Assembly: GCA_026874595.1 (NCBI GenBank)
Contig: CM049307.1
Location: 91,761,830 to 91,825,829, forward strand
DNA length: 64,000 nucleotides
Reading direction: 5' to 3'
Origin: Sipunculus nudus
Lineage: Eukaryota; Annelida; Sipuncula; Golfingiida; Sipunculidae
In this document: piece by piece, positions 1-11,554 of the stretch
Position numbering within the stretch: position 1 is the stretch's first letter
Layout of the letters: the number at the start of each line of letters is the position of its first letter
The notes under the pieces: model-generated
The model's input: only the letters and a program-made list of their open reading frames with translations
Told to the model about the DNA's origin: nothing
Databases searched by the model: none
Position numbers and translations under genes: made by a program

Positions 1-451
1 ATATTTTTTTTATTGTGGTTATTAAAATGAATACATGATCTACAAGTAAATAAGATAAATATTCAAAAGGGGAACGTTGTTAAGGTATAATAGAGCTCAA
101 TAGAGTCTTCCTAGGTAAAAGGAGGTATCGCACTTGTCACGGCATCTTCTATAATTCTTTAGGAAAACTCGCCGTAGCGCAGCTGTTTAACCGAAGAAAA
201 AATTGTCCAGTGTGATGAGATGTAGGGATCTTTGATTAAGTGATAGAGTATTTAATTCGAGTGTAGCATAAATGAACCTCGAGGGTCTGATCAATATAGC
301 TCAAAACTGCAATGGTCAGTTAATGACTTGTGAACTTTAATGAACATTTCGTGAAATAATGGCAGATAATTTTTTAAATCGGCTTATCTGCGATTTTACT
401 GAGCTTTCTCTCATGGGCTTAATAAAATCAATATTAATCGTTTTACCGCAG

Positions 452-1755
452 GTCCGGTGCCTGTGACTGTAAACGACTTTGTCCTACTGTTATGGGAAAA
501 TAACGTGCCACTGGTTGTCATGCTGACATCACTAGAGGAGAACAACAAAGTACGAATGATATAACAGCAGCTAAGATAAGAACTTTTAACTTTATGGATG
601 CAAAGTGTTTGCGAACTTTCAGCTTTATATTTCCGATAATGGAGCTAAATTCAGTTAAAGATGATATATTTTTATGCTTAAACTTGTTATTGGTAGATAT
701 ACATTTTTGGCATACTGTCTCGCGTTGTATCGCTGCTTGAGAAAACGTCGTTCTATAAAACTTATTTTATGTGAATCAAACACCTGTAGGTCAAATGTGA
801 GCAGTACTGGCCTGAAGGGAAGGACCCAATGTCTTTTGGGCATGTCACCATGTCTCTCAGGAGGAGTAAACACGTACAGAAGAACCCCCACTATATAACA
901 AGAGAGTTGATTCTTCAAAAGGTAACTCAAATGTCCCTGAGAGCCATCGCAATCCTCAAATAATCAATAAAGATACCTGAGATTTACTGCATAATCAAGC
1001 TGTAATCAAGCAAGCAACAGACTACAGAACAGAGAACCTTTATTCTAACCAAATGCTATTTACAAATGTCTCATTTTACCAGGATGGAAAAACTAGGCGT
1101 GTTGAACATATCCAGTTCACATCCTGGCCAGACCATGGATCCCCTCTCAGTCCTGCAGCCTTTCTGAGTTTTCATCAGGAGGTTAAGAAGTATTACGAAA
1201 GCACCAAGGGGCCTGTGTTGGTACATTGCAGGTGACTATAAGTCTTCTTTAACTTTCATTTAATGCCGTCGGGGAGTGATCATGATTGATTTAATATAGA
1301 AACTGTCCTTGTTCCAGTGCTGGAGTTGGTCGAACAGGAACTTTCCTGGCGATGGACTACCTGCTTCGACAGGCTGAGAAAGAGGCTACCATAATTATAT
1401 ACAACTGTGTCGCGGAGATGAGAAAACATCGTGTGAATATGGTCCAGATTCTGGTGATCCATTCTTATTTCTGAAGTTAACTTTCTTCATAGCCAGCTTA
1501 TTGGACTCTTATCGTTAAGACTGGTGCAAAAGAGTCCATGTAACATACGAGCTGAATTAGTATATCGTTTGATAATAATAGGTATACATGTGCCCGGTCT
1601 AATTATTTCTAAATGTTTTATCGAAGGACCAGTACAAATTTTTACATGAGGCTCTTTTGGAGGCGTTGCATTGTGGGAAAGTCGTATATGACGCGGCGGA
1701 GTTTGAAGCCTGGCGTATTTACGACCATGGTGAGGTCTTGCAAAAACAGTTCGCG
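452..1755 (+). CDS. Receptor-type protein tyrosine phosphatase, catalytic domain D1 (5' end outside window)
   Basis: This part of the gene removes phosphate from tyrosines at the inner face of the plasma membrane. Five exons are visible: 452-549, 790-921, 1083-1231, 1318-1453 and 1627-1755. All have AG/GT borders and their phases join without a break. Translation gives, in order, a [10 protein letters not shown] segment, [10 protein letters not shown] (the usual KCxxYWP), [10 protein letters not shown] (WPD loop with its general acid Asp) and [13 protein letters not shown], which is the P-loop with nucleophilic Cys and Arg split across the 1231/1318 junction. The MVQILDQYKF segment and the end of the domain follow. 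All key catalytic residues are present, so D1 should be active. The preceding exons (pTyr loop, membrane and extracellular parts) lie left of base 1. The ectodomain, and so the exact PTPR type, cannot be told; the sequence resembles tandem-domain receptor PTPs. Confidence 0.93.
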
Positions 1756-2096
1756 GTAAGCACACATAGAATCCAATAAGAATCTTCCATAACTAATAAT
1801 ATAATTGCATACCAGTTATAATCTTTGCGCCGAAAGGGTCAGCCTTTTGCATAGCCGACATCTCATCTGTTCTGCATGTACAAACTGTATCATTGGTGTT
1901 CTTAAATATGTTTGGATTTTCGTTTTACTCGAATGATCTAAACTTTGAAATAAACTTGGCTCTTCAACGTCATCATTAATTTTTAAAGATTTAATATATT
2001 AGTACAAATGAAGATTCTTTGTTTGAAACATATATTTATTAGAAATCACCAACCAGTTAGTCAAACGAGAAAGAGTACATATCCTATATTTCTCAG

Positions 2097-4004
2097 ATGC
2101 TTGAAAAACTGCGCCGGCTACCCCACTCTTGGGACATTTCCTGTGGATGTGATCGAAAGAATAGAAACAGGAACCGAAAAATGAACTTACTTCCCCTTGA
2201 TAGATGGCGCCCACTGCTTATGATGAATGTTCCGGCTACCACTGACTATATCAATGCTGTTTTCGTCAAGGTTACTCAAGCATAATTATAAACACCTGAA
2301 CCTTTCACTTTAAGGAAAATAAAATCAAATAAATAATTATTCGTGAGTAGTAGCAGCAGTTATCATTTTGTCTTTGTTAATGAAATATTTATACCTAAAA
2401 GGCAGGGGTTTCTAATTAGATTCGTTTTAAATGTAGACCTCTTGGAGTAATGACGGTATACTAGTGACACAATCACCAATGGAAAACACTTTGGTTGACC
2501 TGTGGCGTCTCATATATGATTATGAGTGCCATATCGTCGTTGCCTTGAACACATTTGAATCGGAGGTAGGTGCAAGTAAAAATTAATTAAGCATGTAATT
2601 AGTGGTATTATAAAGAAAGGGAAGCTAGTTTTAATTTGAAGGACATGCCGCCTTTAAATGTGCCACATTGCTAAGGGAGCCATTTCCTACCCATTCTTCG
2701 GGATACATGAAATAGGTATTCAGCGGTAAATATGTTTAAACTTTAATTTTAGGACTGTCCAAAATATATTCCAAGCAGCACTGAAATATATGGGCCTTTT
2801 CATGTGGTAGTCAAATCAACAAGTGAAGAGGATGGTTGTATAAAGACATCGTTAACATACACAGTCAAAGTAAGGCCAGTGCTTTTTTCCTAGAATGCGC
2901 CAAATATAAGGAAACTTGTCTTGAGTCTATAATTTAAGGTTCCTATGAAAACACTTAATTTACAAGTGGAATAGAGGGTATCTGATTACTGTATTCTACA
3001 TAACAATGTTAACATGATTTTGATGGTCATTAAGTGTAATAACTATCAAAACTGAGAGACTATATAGAAGTCCACACACTTTAATATACAAAGTCCCCGA
3101 AGATAAAAATGATTATTAACTAAATAAAATGTGTTCCTGAACTAGCAAGAACAAACTGAACTGGTTCACATGGCCGTATGTGAGGAGGCCTCTCCTGAAG
3201 CTCTACCAGATATTGCTACTTTTCTGTCTCTCATACAAGCGACCCATTACTCAGAGCACGATGGCAAACCGGGGCGGATCCTTGTCCACTGCAGGTCAAA
3301 TAACCAGACTTTTTTTTTAGGATAATTAACATTAGGAATAGCATTATAGCTGTGCTTCATTTAATGAAAAATAACACCACGCACTGTAACAAGGCATAAT
3401 GTGAAAGATTATAAGATATTCTTTATTTTTTAAGACTGTCAATAAGTTATGGTGATTCTTTTTTTTTTTTTTTTTGCTGCAGTTTTAGTGATTTTGGTAC
3501 GAAACATTGTGTTAAACCACACAAAGAGAGACAAGCAAGGTCAATTTATCTATTCTGTGTCTGACTTCAGAAATGGTTTGGTTGAGAGCGGTTTGTTCTG
3601 CGCCCTAATCCAGATATGTCACAAAATCAAAGAGGACGGGGAAGTGGACATATTTCATGCTGTGAAGCAGATCCGGATCAGCCGCCCAGAGTTCATCACG
3701 TCCCTGGTTAATATTACTTTATACTACCAAATAATTATGTCATATCGGTTCAAGGTTAAGTTTATGTTATTGTGTATAAACGCGATCAGAGATATCTACA
3801 TGGTTTGACATTACACCGGTCATAAGTACATTTACCTAAAAGAATGACATAAACGAAGGATGTATAGTTCTTTTTGTTTACAATTTCAAGTGTATTGTAT
3901 ACGGATATATGATGAATCTTTGATTTCAGGAGGAATATCAGTGGCTGCACGAGGCTGCCTGTCACTATGTGCGGTCATTCAGTACTTATGCCAACTTTCA
4001 TTAA
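2097..4004 (+). CDS. Receptor-type protein tyrosine phosphatase, degenerate second domain D2 and C-terminus
   Basis: This continues the D1 exons in phase. Exons are 2097-2270, 2437-2565, 2753-2869, 3146-3294, 3571-3706 and 3930-4004, ending in TAA. Family landmarks are DRKNRNRNRKMNLLPLDRW, NTLVDLWRLIYDYE, ILVHC, and SGLFCALIQICHKIK. The last exon gives EEYQWLHEAACHYVRSFS. The P-loop assembles over the 3294/3571 junction as HCRNGLVESG: the Cys is kept but the phosphate-binding Arg is Glu. The WPD region reads MAVCEEASPEALPD, with no WPD. D2 is therefore probably a pseudophosphatase used for regulation or binding, as is common for D2 of this family. Two donors are GTTACT and GTTAAT, weaker than consensus. 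Window-encoded protein is about 473 residues in total. Confidence 0.9.
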
Positions 4005-4051
4005 GCGTGTCGACACACCCACATGCCTACGCAGATGTACAGGCATATACT

Positions 4052-4055
<4 letters not shown>

Positions 4056-4093
<38 letters not shown>
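4056..4093. repeat. (TA)n microsatellite just downstream of the phosphatase stop
   Basis: This is an uninterrupted TA dinucleotide tract about 50 bases after the phosphatase stop codon, in what may be its 3' untranslated region. An AATAAA at about 4765 could be the poly(A) signal, but nothing else supports it. Confidence 0.9.
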
Positions 4094-4097
<4 letters not shown>

Positions 4098-5815
4098 CAT
4101 GCATTTGATGTGATTGTTGGAATGCTTGTTTGTGCTTTGTCATATTCCTTCTTTGAGTTCGGAAATTTACATAAACAAGTAAATGTGAATATATAATGTA
4201 AAGTTTATCAGAAGAACATATTAAATCAAGGGAAATAACATATATAGCTATAAACAAAAATCATTACCTTCTCTTCAGAATATCGTCATATGTATCTATG
4301 CCGAATTTGGTTTCATGATTATTATAATGTGTATCTACTTGTAATTAGGCTTAAGGCATAAAGGTAAGCAGAGAATGATATGGGATATTATCATCAATAA
4401 TATATACTCCAGACGGCTTAGACTTCATGAAATCAAATATTGACAAACTTTTAAAACCTTACTAACTGTTGACCGTAGACTTATGCAAAATTTATAGCAA
4501 TCATAAAAAGTGACAATGTGCTTTTTATACGGGGTAAAGCTGATCGTATTAAATCCTTGTGTTGAAAACACGAATATCAAACTGATTGTGATATTTTAAT
4601 ACTGATATAAATCAATTCGTATTGGTAACAGAATACATCTATTTTCCATTACGTATTATGAATATTATTACTGTTTAGCCATTTAAAACGCGGTTTTTAT
4701 CTTAATTCTACTGAAAGAAAACGCGGTGGCCTTACCTGGCAATATTTATGTTAAATCAAAATGGAATAAACTAAAATCAAAATGCGAATCTGCAAAGTCT
4801 TGATTCATATAACAAAGTAAAAGAGTTTGCCGTTGTCTAGGCTAAACTTGTCATATTCTTCAAAGCCTGTAACAACAAGGACACATATATGGCTGCGAGT
4901 CAAGTTAAATACTACATTTAGAATGGACCAAACACGAGAATAAAACTCTCTGAAACTGATACCATCACGCGGAAAAATGACTGAAACGTAATAAGTAAGA
5001 AGATTAGAATCAAAAGCATTATTCTGATACTTTTCCATAATTGTCATTTATGATTATAAAATGTTGATAGTTACCTAAGCTAAACTATCGAATAGTATAT
5101 GATATTGCTGACCAGTACTAGTGCCTTAGGGCTTACTCGGGAGGGGCAAAGGCTAAGGAAGTCACCCTGACAGAAAATCCGAAGTTTAGCCCCATGTGTA
5201 GATAAACAGAAATCTTTCCAACAACCCTTGTCAACCAATTTTGTACTCGTTGTACTGCTTGACTTTCCTCTGGGTTCCATCAGGAAGTCAAGAAGGCGGT
5301 TGCTCAGTCTGCTTGCGCCATGAGAAGGCCACTACATCCTTATGTTATAGGGAAGAAACAGCAAAGAACAACACATCAGCTATCCGTTGTAAGCCTGCCC
5401 TCAATTTTGCAAAGGGAAGGACGATACTGGCTGCCTCTGACTGTCGGACTGGTTATCACACCGGCTACCTCCTGCCTTTAATTTGGCAACGGCTAACAAG
5501 TAAGGTGTTGACGAGCCATAATCTTCCAGCTCCTTTCTGCACAAGGAACGCATAATACATGCGTTTGACACGCAAATTGTAAAAGAATGAAACAACACGA
5601 CTCACAACATGAAAAGGTCTCAAGTACTGCGCATAGTAAGCTGGATGGTCAGGTCTTTGATGAAAGACGTCAATATAATGTACAACAAGTCTTTGACATA
5701 AATCTTTTAAACAGCCACATTGATGACTGTTGCGAACTAATCGGTCCCACGAGGTCCAAGTCAATACGTCTGACAGTGACGTCCAGCATTGGCATACGTC
5801 TGAGTCGAACTTTGG
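4094..5815. other. Intergenic, no gene recognised
   Basis: The stretch is AT-rich non-coding sequence. Between about 5080 and 5815 base composition is less AT-biased and short open frames occur on both strands, but none matches a family I recognise. Because an integrase relic follows immediately on the minus strand, part of 5080-5815 may be decayed retroelement sequence; this is inference. Confidence 0.4.
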
Positions 5816-5936
5816 TTACTTTGCCTTTCTATAGAGTGCGCTGACATATGTCACATGATCCAAGAAGTTACTTTTGATCTTCTCGTATGTACGCGCTATC
5901 CCTTGGTGGCCTGCCATTAAACATTCAAGGGCTGTC
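5816..5936 (-). pseudogene. Relic of a retroelement integrase zinc-binding region
   Basis: The minus strand reads MAGHQGIARTYEKIKSNF and then YVSALYRKAK before a stop. This fits the H2C2 zinc-binding module at the N-terminus of Ty3/gypsy integrases: the H-x-G-x3-T-x3-I spacing is kept, but the positions of the two cysteines are Ala and Tyr. No clear integrase core follows. It is a short decayed scrap; a chance match is possible. Confidence 0.4.
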
Positions 5937-8582
5937 TTCTTGATATATTTTCTACAGGTAGTTCGAACAACTAATTGCTCCTTTACATCTTTAACATTTG
6001 TCTTTGCGTTTTATAAAACATAAACAAAGCCAGAACGCCACCTGGTGGCAGTATCTCGCAAAAAATCAAAATTGTTTTTCAAGCTTCTACCCGTTGTTTT
6101 TTTCGTTTTTTTTTTTTTTTTTTTTTTCATTTATGTAGCTTCTCCTTGTTTTCGAGTTGTCGACTACTGGTTTTGTTATGGTTAATAGACAAACGTGGAC
6201 ATTTTAACTCACACACAGCACTGCAGCATCTAATAAAACAGGAAAAATGAGACTTTATGAGCCCGTTTGACGGCACTGTTTTAATGGGAAATATTTGCAT
6301 TCGGCCAAAATGAGCTTACCAAGTGATACACAACACATATTATTACAAGTGAATATGAATCTTTAAGGGATGGCGTTTTTTGTGTTTGTGAACCGTGATG
6401 CATTGTAGTTGTAGTAGGATTTTGGCGTAGGTATGTAGGCATCAACTAGATATCTAGTTACACTACACCTGCAACGAAAAAAAGTGAGTACACTAGAAAT
6501 TTCTAATTTATAGCCCAAGCAAATGCGACTGAGGATGAAAAAACGGGTTAATATAAGGGCGAAGAGTCCCCCTATTAATCCGTTCCAGAAAGTTCGAAAG
6601 CTAAGTTAAAATGACGCGTGACACGTCACTACATAAGAAGGGGCCCAGTCACCTATCTGACCTTTATAAACTAAAAGTAACCCCTATGAGCATTTATAAA
6701 AATAGGCCAGAAAACGTGGCCAGAAAAGTTTGCATAGGGCGTTTTGCAAAAAGGGACCTTTCTACCTCGGAATATATGCAACCAACCACCTTAAGTTGCA
6801 TGATTTTCCCGTTTGTCGACATCGCGGGTGAACAAATATGCTGTTGATAATCAAGTATATAGATCCTTCACGGCGGCCTCAGATGAACTTATCATATCCA
6901 GAATTACCCTTTGATCATTAATATATACAAAGAGGAAGCAAAACATCAAATAAATTCTTTATCAAAAGGTAGGTGAATGGGCACCTTAAGTGTTCGTTCA
7001 TCACTTTCCGAGGTGAATTCTACTTTTATGATAGTCACAAATATTACAAATATATAATTAGTTCTTGATTTGTGTTCGTACCTAATGACCCAGTGTTGTA
7101 GAATTTTTAGTGAGGCAAAATCACGCCAAACAATCTGACCAACAAATCATCTTAAGAAAGAAAATATCATAATTATTTTTTATGTTATTTTTATACAGTT
7201 GAGATATAAATATCATGGTCTTTTTTGAACATACAATGTCATATAATATCAGTCGTCGCCATCAGATGTCGCTCCTTTCTAAAAAAAGTCTTTTTTTTTT
7301 CAGGTTTGACCACGAGGGTCGATGCAATAGTAAACCACATTTATGCACGAACAGTCACATATTGATATAATTTATTATAACAAGTTAACAATGACAACTT
7401 CAGTACTTCTCACGTAGCATAATAATAAAACACATAAAATTGTGATAATATTAGGCATATTTTGGAAATAAGAATTTCCATAGTGGGCATTTCTTATAAT
7501 AACCATATAAATATAGGAAAACAATCATGTTTTTAATTGTAAATCAAGCACTTCTATTGACGCATTTTCATGTATAAAGAAAATAAAAGAACATGTAAAA
7601 GCAGTTCACTCTGGACATCTCATACTAAAGCTAGTTAATTTTATGAATACCATATGACGCTAGTAAGCAATGGCTGTATTAATGCAAATGACGCCAGTCG
7701 TGGTCATAATCTCCAATAAAACCAAAACAAAAATATAATTGTTTTAACAAAACTATTTTTATTCACTTCAAGTTACATTACGCAAATGAGAAATATGTTA
7801 ACCATAATAAACTCAATGAATCGAATAGTAAAACAAAACTAACACGATTTACTTTCAGTTATAGCACTTAAATGGGAAATATCATTATCTTTACAAACCT
7901 TAATGAATCGAATTGAATGAAGACGGAAACGGAACTTTGCAGATCTGCATACTAAGATGAAGAATTAGATAAGACACGTTATATAATGGAGACGGTTACC
8001 TCCACCAAAAATATTTGTTTTCCGTGTACATTACGCGTACAAACAACATCCGCAAGTAAAAATACGGACTAAACAGATATAATCTGTAACATCACAAAAA
8101 TCAATATTCGCGAACCATTTTTTTCATTATACACGTATCTTTGTTAAATTCTTTGTTTGCCCATTCAGTGTGTTACTGTAGCAGTCTAGTTAATTCTTTT
8201 TAGATTTACCAACAGTTCGTTTTCCAAAAATATCAGACACTCAAGAGAAGGAATTTGAGAAAAAGGAAAAAGCAACTCAGGTTTTGCATGTATGTCTGAA
8301 ATTGAAAGTTTTCCTTATCCTGATTATGTACAAGTGTCCCAAATAAATATGATTTCTTATATCTTTATTAGTTGTTTTTTGTTGTTGTTGAAGGCCTTCA
8401 ATTTTTAATGCTGTCTTAATTAAGTATGTGTACATCTTCAGAATATCATTCCAGTTTCGGACTTCGTAACAGGGCAGTATTAAGCGCGTCCTCTCATGTT
8501 ATACCGTGGTGTTAACCAGGCCCCGAGAATTCTGGACATGTGGGTCCTGGGTGTGTAAACGTCATATTTAAACGTCGATTTA
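5937..8582. other. AT-rich intergenic stretch without genes
   Basis: No open frame here looks like protein. A poly(T) run lies near 6096-6127. Positions 6636-6730 share a GGGGCCCARTCACCTAT core with 23923-23942, suggesting an unidentified dispersed repeat. Everything else looks like plain AT-rich DNA. Confidence 0.5.
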
Positions 8583-8769
8583 TGGTTCATACCAAATAGG
8601 TACGAACTCGTTTGTAAGTAGAACACGGCCGTTGGGCGAAGCGCTCACCCTGGGTGGAGGCCGACCATGAAAATTCTCAGCGCCTCGGTTGCGATTCGAA
8701 CTCACGCTTCCCGTCATTGAGTCAAATGCGCGTGCTTCGCACCAAACCACAGAAGCCGATCTAGGTTTC

Positions 8770-8770
<1 letters not shown>
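8583..8770 (-). repeat. tRNA-derived SINE
   Basis: On the minus strand there is an RNA polymerase III B box, GTGAGTTCGAATCGC (plus 8691-8705). About 40 bases upstream is an A-box-like TGTGGTTTGGTGCG around plus 8740-8753. Spacing and order are those of a tRNA-derived SINE head. The body runs to about 8583. The head end abuts a long (TA)n tract at 8771-8839. The exact 3' end and any target duplication cannot be fixed. Confidence 0.65.

Positions 8771-8839
<69 letters not shown>
8771..8839. repeat. (TA)n microsatellite
   Basis: A TA dinucleotide tract of about 70 bases directly abuts the SINE head. Confidence 0.95.
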
Positions 8840-8842
<3 letters not shown>

Positions 8843-8915
8843 AGCCCAACAGGTAAGCAGCCGTTACAGATGTCGGTTTTACAAATACATTTTTCTCCGT
8901 TTACCTACGCTCCCG

Positions 8916-8967
8916 AGGCAGCGGAAATCTTCCGCTTCTAAAGAAGCTTCCGATTTTCCCGCTGCCT
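8916..8967. repeat. Imperfect hairpin (inverted repeat)
   Basis: The arm AGGCAGCGGAAATC pairs with GATTTTCCCGCTGCCT, and an inner GCTTC/GAAGC pair closes a small loop. The whole spans about 52 bases in otherwise unstructured DNA. It may be the centre of a foldback or MITE. Confidence 0.6.
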
Positions 8968-10489
8968 GGTTTGACCATTTATGATACATTTGAACACCAG
9001 GTGGTGGGTCGTAGTCTGGCAGCAAACCAAATGCCAGTTACCAAACACTCGACAGGCATCATGGCTCCGCCCATAACTGCGCTTCAAGTGCGTTTTAAGT
9101 GCTCTCAAGTGGTTGCTCTTAGTTAAAAATAGTCGATTTTTTTCTCCCTCTGCGTTCTCGCATCATTGATCGATTCGATTATAACATTATGACCACAGGC
9201 GCTTGAATCCCTATTTTAATAAAGTCTCCATATCCCCAGTGTTCTTAGAAATACTACGACAAAATCAGTTCAAACGAACCAAAAATAAAACGGTCATAAC
9301 ATGCTATCACGTGCCGGGCCATCTTCTCCGAGCCTATGCCACAGACTGTGGCCTACTCAAACGGTTGCCAGGGCGATGAGCTGTCACGCAAAACAAATGT
9401 AACAACAGTTGCTCCATGTATTCCTCGCTTGCCTGGTAATCCGTCTTGCTGGCAACACGGCCTAATAGTTATGTAGATTCCTTGTCGCATCAGTTGTGAG
9501 TCGCATATCGGGCATTCTTTACACGCAGTCAAGAGGACCACGATTATTTAGGGAATAAGTGTGTGGTCTAGCTCATACACAATGGCCTCTTTAACCCCTA
9601 AAAATATACCAACAGCATTTACATTTGTTATTTATTAACCATGTGACCGTATTAGCCAACCATAGAGGTCGTGTCTGCCAGCACAGGGTCTCATCTGATT
9701 GGACTAAATACAGTGCTTCCCTCTAGTGTAGCGATTCAGGATACTAGGTCAAAACAAACAACGCTTACGATATAGGTAGTAGGGTTATAGGTAAAGCGCT
9801 GTATAAAGAGCGTACGTTTACCAATCCGATACCACCGCTGTTGCACCCTACGGCCTTGCCTGCGTCCGCACACTCCCGTGAATGTGTATATGCCTTTGCT
9901 GAAAACAGGGAGAAAGAAAATATCAAACATATATTTATTATTTCGGAGAAAAGTTTTTTAAAGACACAGACATCAAAAAGGTGTTTGTAATTGAGCAATA
10001 ATGTGGAACCGGCTCAAGTGTACTACCTTGACAATTAGGTCAGGGTCAAAAATGAATATCTGGTAATCAGTGACCTGAGACTCTAAGTATTACGTTTGTT
10101 CGGAATCGAAATAGGCCATATTCGGAATCTAGCGCGAACAAGGGCAAGAAAAGTCAATAAAATTCATAATAAATAGTTTTCCACTCCCCCCTGCAAATAA
10201 TGTCCAAATATTAATGTAGAAATAAAAAAATAACCCATTAAGCTTACCTTCCATGCTATGGAATTAGACTTAATAATGCTGGTGTTTTACAGATTATCGG
10301 CCCGGGCATGGCGGTCAGTTAAAACCGCCTATTCTGATATCTGACCTTAACTGACCGAAGTTAATCGCGTGAACCCTTTTATAAGAAATAGATCAGAAAA
10401 CGCGTACACAGGTTCATTCTTTGTGTTTATAGCATGGGGGGGACAAAATAATAAAAAAATCGGAAGGATAGATTTGGCGTCAAGTCAGA
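8968..10489. other. Intergenic, no gene recognised
   Basis: Short open frames are present but none shows a known motif, splice context or coding look. A CAGTTAAAACCG/TAACTGACC inverted motif lies near 10315-10362. Nothing further is supported. Confidence 0.4.
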
Positions 10490-11015
10490 CGAACCAGAGA
10501 TATGTAAATGACGTTTTGCAGTTGGTGACCCTTCAACTTTGTCAAATCTGCAACCAAACACTCTGGGTTACGTTTTTTGTTTGTCAACATGGGCACGAAT
10601 ACCATGTTTATAATATAATGTGTAGATAAACAAGCTTGCACATACATGAAAGAGCTATATAAGAACCTTTCTTATCAAGATTTAACCACATCTTTAATAT
10701 GTACGATGTGTTGGCTAGAAATATCATTAATTGTTTGAGATGAGGCAGGTGAACAGTTGGTCTTGACGTCACTTGACATGGGTGTTGCTATACATACATG
10801 GCAAAACGCTATTATCATTCACCACACAATAAAAAGACAGAAAAAAATGAGAAGCAGATCATATTTATTTGCAAAAAATAAAAAACTTTCTATTAAATAC
10901 CATTAACTTTTTCACATGATCCGGCATAAGTCACAATATACGACCAACATATAAATTCTCCATTTTAATGTTGTATATGACTTTGTCAACGGGTGGTAAT
11001 TAGGACAAATGGTGC
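10490..11015. repeat. Dispersed repeat, copy 1 (second copy at 25020-25712)
   Basis: Shared blocks occur in the same order in both copies: GAACCAGAG, CAACTTTGTCAAAT versus CAATATCGTCAAATAT, TAAACAAGCT, TATAAGAACCTTT, GGCAGGTGAACAGTTGG versus GGCAGGTAAGAAGTTGG, GTTGCTATAC, and a distal ACGGGTG. The copies are strongly diverged and of unequal length. No coding frame is shared, so this is a non-autonomous or decayed repeat of unknown class. Confidence 0.65.
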
Positions 11016-11352
11016 TGTTCCCGTTAAGGCTTGAAATCTGTATAATTAATACAGCGTTGGGTTTTTCTAGACCACGGTTTACCTGCTTCTGATTTGACTC
11101 TCCAAATTCGGCAGACGTATCGGTTGTGTGCTCTTCTATGACAAGTTTGTTTTATTTTGCGGGATTATGCCCTTAAGCTGAATAATTAATAATTTTATTA
11201 TTTCCCCATAAGGTGCCCATGTGACGCTTTTTCAGGAGGCGCCTCTGGGATTTCCCTGGCCTTTTAAGACCGTGGCCAGCGCGCATGTCCTGTCCAAAAG
11301 GCATTTCCGTGCAATTCGCGATCACGCGGGCCGACTATAATCCCCATTGACA

Positions 11353-11369
11353 CCCCCCCCCCCCCCCCC
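11353..11369. repeat. Poly(C) homopolymer, 17 bases
   Basis: This is a plain C run. Such runs are unstable and prone to assembly error. Confidence 0.95.
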
Positions 11370-11424
11370 ATATCCATTGTGACGCCTCTAAAGGAATTTC
11401 CTCTCTCAAAGGAAGCAGAGGTTT

Positions 11425-11554
11425 TTAATCCAAAGACCACATGACTCCGCTTTCAATGCGAGGGCTTTTCAGTTTGGTCAACACCGTGAATTAATCCAAA
11501 GACCACATGACTCCGTTTTCAATGCGAGGGCTTTTCAGTTTGGTCAACACCGTG
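11425..11554. repeat. Two-copy tandem duplication, 66-bp period
   Basis: Copy 1 (11425-11488) and copy 2 (11491-11554) start TTAATCCAAAGACC and end CAACACCGTG. Only one substitution (C/T) is seen, so the duplication is recent. Confidence 0.95.

Noticed and set aside
4027-4257. Open frames encoding runs of Tyr-Ile
   Set aside because: They are translations of (TA)n microsatellites. The same holds for frames at 8580, 17769, 29067, 30374, 33339, 34408 and 55654.
5080-5815. Possible integrase core or RT next to the integrase zinc-binding relic
   Set aside because: I tried all minus-strand frames and found no catalytic motif; only the zinc-binding scrap has support.
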